A stretch of DNA of 64,000 nucleotides, taken from positions 558,001 through 622,000 of the forward strand of contig JAHREC010000009.1 in the NCBI GenBank assembly GCA_020081605.1, given 5' to 3'. This document shows, piece by piece, positions 59,703-64,000 of the stretch. Position numbers and translations under genes: made by a program. Position 1 is the first letter of the stretch. Every line of letters starts with the position of its first letter. Source of the DNA: Albifimbria verrucaria. Lineage: Eukaryota > Ascomycota > Sordariomycetes > Hypocreales > Stachybotryaceae. The notes beneath the pieces are model-generated. The model saw only the letters and a program-made list of their open reading frames with translations, was not told where the DNA came from and made no database searches.

Positions 59703-60137
59703 AGTTGCAGAGATGAGAAGGCGTTTGAGGATTGACTAACAACCACTCATTCTCACAGCGACATAGTCTTGACTTATATGACTTTTCTTGAAATGCATCC
59801 GTTGGAGGCGTCCTGGCACAGCCTTCCATAGTGTGCCTTTGGGTCTCCTACACTAGACACACAATTTCAGAGTCCGAACCGGCCAACCGTAATTCACCAT
59901 TTCCAAGGAGGATTCGAATCCTTGTTCACTTTTGCTTCTGTGTCTGATACACCTGCACCGCGGATACGTAAGCCTCGCAATCGCCCCGCTGTGTTAGCTT
60001 GCCAACAGGGCTAAGGCATGCGTATACAAGGGCTGTGATCATTATTGCTACATTGCTCATGATGGAATTTTAAATAAGGGTTTAATTTTTAGAAAATATT
60101 TCATATCAAAATAAGAGTTAGGGATAGCTGATGATGT
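59703..60137. other. Intergenic, no gene seen
   Basis: Between the RTA1-like gene's promoter and the 3' end of the third regulator. Contains a short GGATTCGAATCC palindrome at 59910-59921. Confidence 0.45.
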
Positions 60138-61678
60138 TTATTTCAACGTAATCCAGTCATGGATACATGCGATTCCGCCATTTCTATCCGCTACGAAGAA
60201 GGTTATCTTCTGTCGCATCACTTGAACACCACCTGTGTCTATCGATATTTCAGTCTCATTACTCAAAACGGAGTCCCGTATGCGTTCCTCATCGGCTGGG
60301 AGCGAAGAATGACTGGATAAGCCAGATGTAAACACCGAGTCAAACGGAAGCTCAAGGCCATGTTCGACCTCAATTATACGTTTTCCGATACCATTTAGAA
60401 TTTTTGCATCCCATAATGCCTCTCTTTGGCAAGAAAGAGCTTCTGTCAAGGCCCACGCAGCTAGTCGAAGGGGCAAGTATCGACACTTTAGTACAACAAA
60501 ATGCAGCAAAGGGGCATACCCCATCTGAAACATGAACTTCGAGCGCTGGGTCAAGGCCACGCTCTGATTTTTCCGCACACGCTCTGCAAGATTAATTACT
60601 TGCTCAAACTCGGGCGTATGTGCATCGTAGGCTGTCTCGTTTTTGGCGAGGCAACTGCTTGACCATATCTTGCATACAAGCCACCTCATTTCCAGAAGCA
60701 GGAGAAGTCTTCATTATTGCTTGTTTCATTTCTGAGTTTCTCTGTTGAGAAGAGAAAATTATCTAGATCGTTGATCAAATCTATCTGTTCAAGTTCGAGA
60801 GATGTTGATTGGAGTGATTGGATGACGCCTAAACGATAGTGGTCCGCGGCACGGACTAGTTTAATTGTCCTGAATGCGAGCGAGTCCATGGCCTCTTGGG
60901 CCTTGAAAAGATCATGAATATCATCCCCGAGACTATGATCGAGAACAGGCAAGTCTGGCAGAGTGCCACTGGAGAAGAAGGGGGAATATTGCCAAATGGC
61001 GGTAAATGGGGAAGAAGTTTGGATGATGACGAGTTGAACTGAGGAGAACGTTCATGCCGTGGCGAAGATGGCTAACGGCTCCTTCAACGTTGCCGCGTAG
61101 AAACTCTACGCATATAAAGAGGATTGAAACTAAAAGCACTGTTTCGACGCTTCGTATACTGAGAGATAGGACATGTCTTATTGCGTTATTGTAGTGCCGG
61201 AGTGCAAAACCTTGGCTGTCCCCGGACCGGTGGTCAAAACTCTCGTACAAAGCACTGATAGCCACAACTGCATGCCTAGCGGCAGGTTCCTTTTGAGCCA
61301 TTTGGACGACGAGGCGGGTCCAAAACGATGTGTCCAGGGGGCCCGAGAGCACAGGGGCAACTACCTGGCGGAAAAAGCTAGACTTCGAAGCTCCAGCTCA
61401 TCTGCATTTGGGAAAGTCGAAGGCTGCACATGTATGAGTTGGGCCCACGGAAACCATCCCAGGGTGGCTCCTGGTAACCGTCACATTTCCTCCCGGTAGA
61501 TCTGCATCTGACGCAGTGCGGGCGGGCTTCGTCGCATTTGACTTTACGTACTCTGGTAATTCTCCGATTAGAGATCATGAAGATACATGAAATGACGCAC
61601 GTGAAACCCGGGTGGATGGGAGACATACTTGCAAGTCTTGCAACCTGTTCGGACTTTCTCTATGCCTTTCCGAGGCAT
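60138..61678 (-). CDS. Zn2Cys6 transcription factor, several apparent frameshifts
   Basis: Begins MPRKGIEKVRTGCKTCK with the zinc cluster split by an intron (about 61559-61635): CKTCK joins VRKVKCDEARPHC, then CRSTGRKC. This is the usual N-terminal CxxC-x6-C...C form. The remaining part has the fungal transcription-factor helical region: FFRQVVAPVLSGPLDTSFW, AARHAVVAISALYES, ALRHYNNAIRHV, LLVSILFICVEFLRGN, HLRHGMNVL, and a long helical tail to 60138. At least three frame changes (near 61440-61450, an A5 run at 61372-61376, and near 60960-61000 and 60686) are seen; the A5 run is cured by one base. It is a likely regulator of nearby genes, the RTA1-like and hydrolase genes being closest, but this is positional inference only. 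Confidence 0.8.
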
Positions 61679-62740
61679 CACGACAATTGCTTTTAAAAGC
61701 GACAAAACTAACGCATAAACGTCCCTTTGGTGATTCAACAATATAGAAAATGAGCCAAAGGCCCCAAATTAAAGAATATTTTTCTTGGTCCTAGGGGCGA
61801 CGATGGTTTGGCAGCGTTCTATCCTCAAGCTGAGGGTAGTGGTTAGTGCTACGCGGATCCAGGGGTTTCGCAAATGTGGTGTGTGGGGCAAATGCGAGCA
61901 GGCGAGTAGGATGAAAGGAAGAGGGCTATTAATAGGATTTTGTCGTTTTCGTGCCAGTGTGGCGTGGGTCCTGCTAGCTATCGCGAGGCTGAAGGGTGGC
62001 ACAGCTGCATCATGGCTTTGTTGTTACGCGGCTTCGTGTCAGTTTAATAACAACACCATATGCCGCTGACGTGGAAAATCCTTAGAATCCGTTCAACATG
62101 TCTATCGTCGCTAGCTAAGGCGAAGAGGCTTTTGAAGGAAGATGGGGCAACCAATTTTCGTTCGATACCACTAGACCCCGTTATGAAACAGTTTATGCCA
62201 TCCATAATGTTTCATTAGGATCAGGCCAGTCTTAAATCCTTTGGTTAATTGCTTCTAGGCAGATTGAGACAGATATTCTAACTAATCGAGAAGATAAAGA
62301 TGCAATCCAACTTCAGCCGTACCAGAGCTCTCCTTGATGTGTTCCAGATCATGCTAAAACATGCTTAATCTGCCCGAACGAGCCACACTTGTTATTAGTG
62401 ATATTAGCCTGAAATCATCCCCCATTGCGATAATTCAAGCTCTTGCTCTACAGAATTGTTTGAGTGGGCCTAAACCTGCACTCGTAAAATTTACATTGAA
62501 GACATGCTCTTTGCGAGCAATTTCTGCAGGGTTGCGACGACGGAGCTGTAGCGCGAGGGTGGGTCAATAGAGGGCCCTACGACTCACAATAAGAGAGGCA
62601 GCTGGAACAGACGAGCTTGTGCTTTTGAAGCGTTGGTTACACTCCCGGCTCTCAACTCACTATATGGTTAGAAATGCACTCAATTATACTGTGAAGCTTC
62701 CTTGTTAACGTATAGCTCCTAGGTTACATAATTCCTGAAA
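61679..62740. other. Divergent intergenic region, no gene recognised
   Basis: About 1.1 kb between the regulator (-) and the HET-domain gene (+). Short frames only. The regulator's promoter and part of the HET gene's promoter must lie here. Confidence 0.45.
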
Positions 62741-64000
62741 TTGTTTACTTCGCCATTTTCCACTTTCTGGCTCGCAGGAATATTATTAGTCATGGTTTTT
62801 CTAGGCAGCTCTTTGTTATCTCCACTTGTTAAGAAACTTCAATTACCACATCATAATCTTCATCAACATGACAAGGTTGAATGCAGTCTCACGCCAAATT
62901 GTACAGTTTACTTCATTGATAACTATTTAGACCCCGACTCTCATACGCTCGAACCTGCTACTTGTTCAGCTGAGATGAACAGTGCTGTAAATGCTTACCC
63001 CAACGGCGTTCCATGTAGCATTTGCGCGTCACTTCAAAGAATACAACTTTCTACAGATGTTCTAGGGAGGGTTGGAAAACTGATCTTCACGGCAGGGAAA
63101 AGTGCTTTGAGAGAGTCGAATCGTAACAACTGCATGTGTGCGATTTTTTGGCGGATCTGTGAACGAATGGAAGCAACTGACATTGACTTCATCACCACAT
63201 GGTCATGTCAGTCTGATATTGGGTTAGAGTTCCGGATGTGTTTGAACAAATTTAATCAACCTTCAAGAGCAAGATGGCTCTCTATGGCTTTGGACAAAGG
63301 TTTGGGAAAGACAAAAGCAGTTTTCCTCCTACCTACCCCGCTGACCACTGCTAGAATTATCACAGACGACGTTACCATGGCTTCCAAGTTGCAGAACGTC
63401 GCCATTCGTTCGAACCCCAGAACGAGATATGGCACTGGCACTGGCATGGTTAACAGAATGCGAATCAGCACATACCGATTGTCAGCAGCCTAGCATACAC
63501 CCTCTTCCTGCTCGTGTTATTGCTGTCGGAGATGGCGCAAAATGTCATCTAGTCACTCCTGCACGAATCCCTGGTCGTTACTTTTGTCTTAGCCACCGGT
63601 GGGGAAAGATAGATGCGAGTCATCCGCAGCTAATCACCACCAAGCAAACCCTACCTGAACACATGAGAGGCATAAGTTTAACTGCTCTGCCTCAAACATT
63701 CCGTGAAGCTGTCATTTTCACAAGATATATGGGCATTCAGTACTTATGGATCGATTCTTTATGTATCCTGCAAGATGATATAGAGGATTGGCGTCGTGAG
63801 TCGGCGCAAATGGGTGAATACTACTCAAATGCATATGCCACTATCTTTGCCGAGAGGGCTGATAATTGCCATGGGGGCCTGTTTAGAACAGTGGCAGATG
63901 AGGAGCTACTCAGGCACCATGTAGATGAAGTGGAGTATCGAAATGAACAAACAGGAGTCCAGAGCTCCGTGGTGTTTTGCAAGTCCGAAGAGGAGAGCTT
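62741..64000 (+). CDS. HET-domain protein (incompatibility-type), 3' end outside window
   Basis: The HET domain starts near 63571 with GRYFCLSHRWG, continues with TTKQTLPEHMRGI, LPQTFREAVIFTRYMGIQYLWIDSLCILQDD and DWRRESAQMGEYYSNAYATIFA, all classic blocks. In ascomycetes such proteins can trigger programmed cell death after fusion of incompatible strains, or act in immunity-like responses. Upstream, a short segment WLTECESAHTDC resembles the pre-HET linker of the family. The N-terminal part (62741-63400) has a hydrophobic segment and several cysteines; whether it belongs to the same gene, and whether 62741 is the true start, is uncertain. The frame changes once, near 63420-63430. The gene runs off the window at 64000, so the C-terminal half is not seen. 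Confidence 0.75.

Noticed and set aside
59910..59921. GGATTCGAATCC, suggesting a tRNA T-arm
   Set aside because: The stem and loop register is wrong for a tRNA T-arm (an extra A before TTC), and no D-arm, anticodon arm or acceptor stem could be built on either strand.
1..64000. CRISPR array, rRNA, integrated virus or intact transposon
   Set aside because: No repeat-spacer structure, no conserved rRNA blocks, no capsid/polymerase/integrase/transposase reading was seen on either strand.

Overview
The window is nuclear DNA from a filamentous ascomycete, most likely Sordariomycetes/Hypocreales with a Fusarium-like gene complement. The evidence is many short introns (about 41-87 bases) with GTAAG-type donors and CTAAC/CTGAC branch sites, plus fungal-only families: Zn2Cys6 regulators, an RTA1-like membrane protein, a rhodopsin-domain membrane protein, a HET-domain protein, an AA9 polysaccharide monooxygenase with CBM1, and NRPS-like enzymes. 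No rRNA, tRNA, CRISPR array or intact transposon was recognised. The content (secreted enzymes, sugar uptake, secondary metabolism, incompatibility genes, wide intergenic gaps) is typical of an accessory region.

Layout. 0.5-10.6 kb: quinone-oxidoreductase-like MDR protein, secreted copper amine oxidase, small PLDc_N-type membrane protein, secreted M43 metalloprotease. 11.4-16.9 kb, all on the minus strand: an SDR, a phytanoyl-CoA dioxygenase-like Fe(II)/2-oxoglutarate enzyme and a Zn2Cys6 regulator. 17.2-32.0 kb, a carbohydrate-use district: a sugar transporter diverging from a GH78 alpha-L-rhamnosidase, a second Zn2Cys6 regulator convergent with the rhamnosidase, a second sugar transporter, and an AA9-CBM1 LPMO. 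34-42 kb: NAD-dependent epimerase/aldehyde reductase, an unrecognised conserved-looking protein, a secreted YtcJ-like amidohydrolase. 43.8-53.3 kb: a damaged rhodopsin-domain membrane protein, an MFS exporter and an NRPS-like gene with the order adenylation, carrier, BAHD-type acyltransferase; the last two are 0.44 kb apart and form a candidate minimal biosynthetic cluster. 55.7-64 kb: small secreted cysteine-rich protein, alpha/beta hydrolase, RTA1-like protein, third Zn2Cys6 regulator, and a HET-domain gene cut by the window end.

A striking property of the whole window is that most of the larger genes change reading frame one to five times, and almost every change is explained by one missing base in a homopolymer, usually of G or C. 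I counted about 40 such places on both strands in unrelated genes. The simplest reading is systematic homopolymer undercalling in the assembly, not mass pseudogenisation. Gene spans below therefore run across these points, and I treat most genes as probably intact in the organism. Three in-frame TGA codons (one in a sugar transporter, two in the rhodopsin-domain gene) are not explained this way.

All functional calls come from reading motifs and remembered family patterns; no database search was run.
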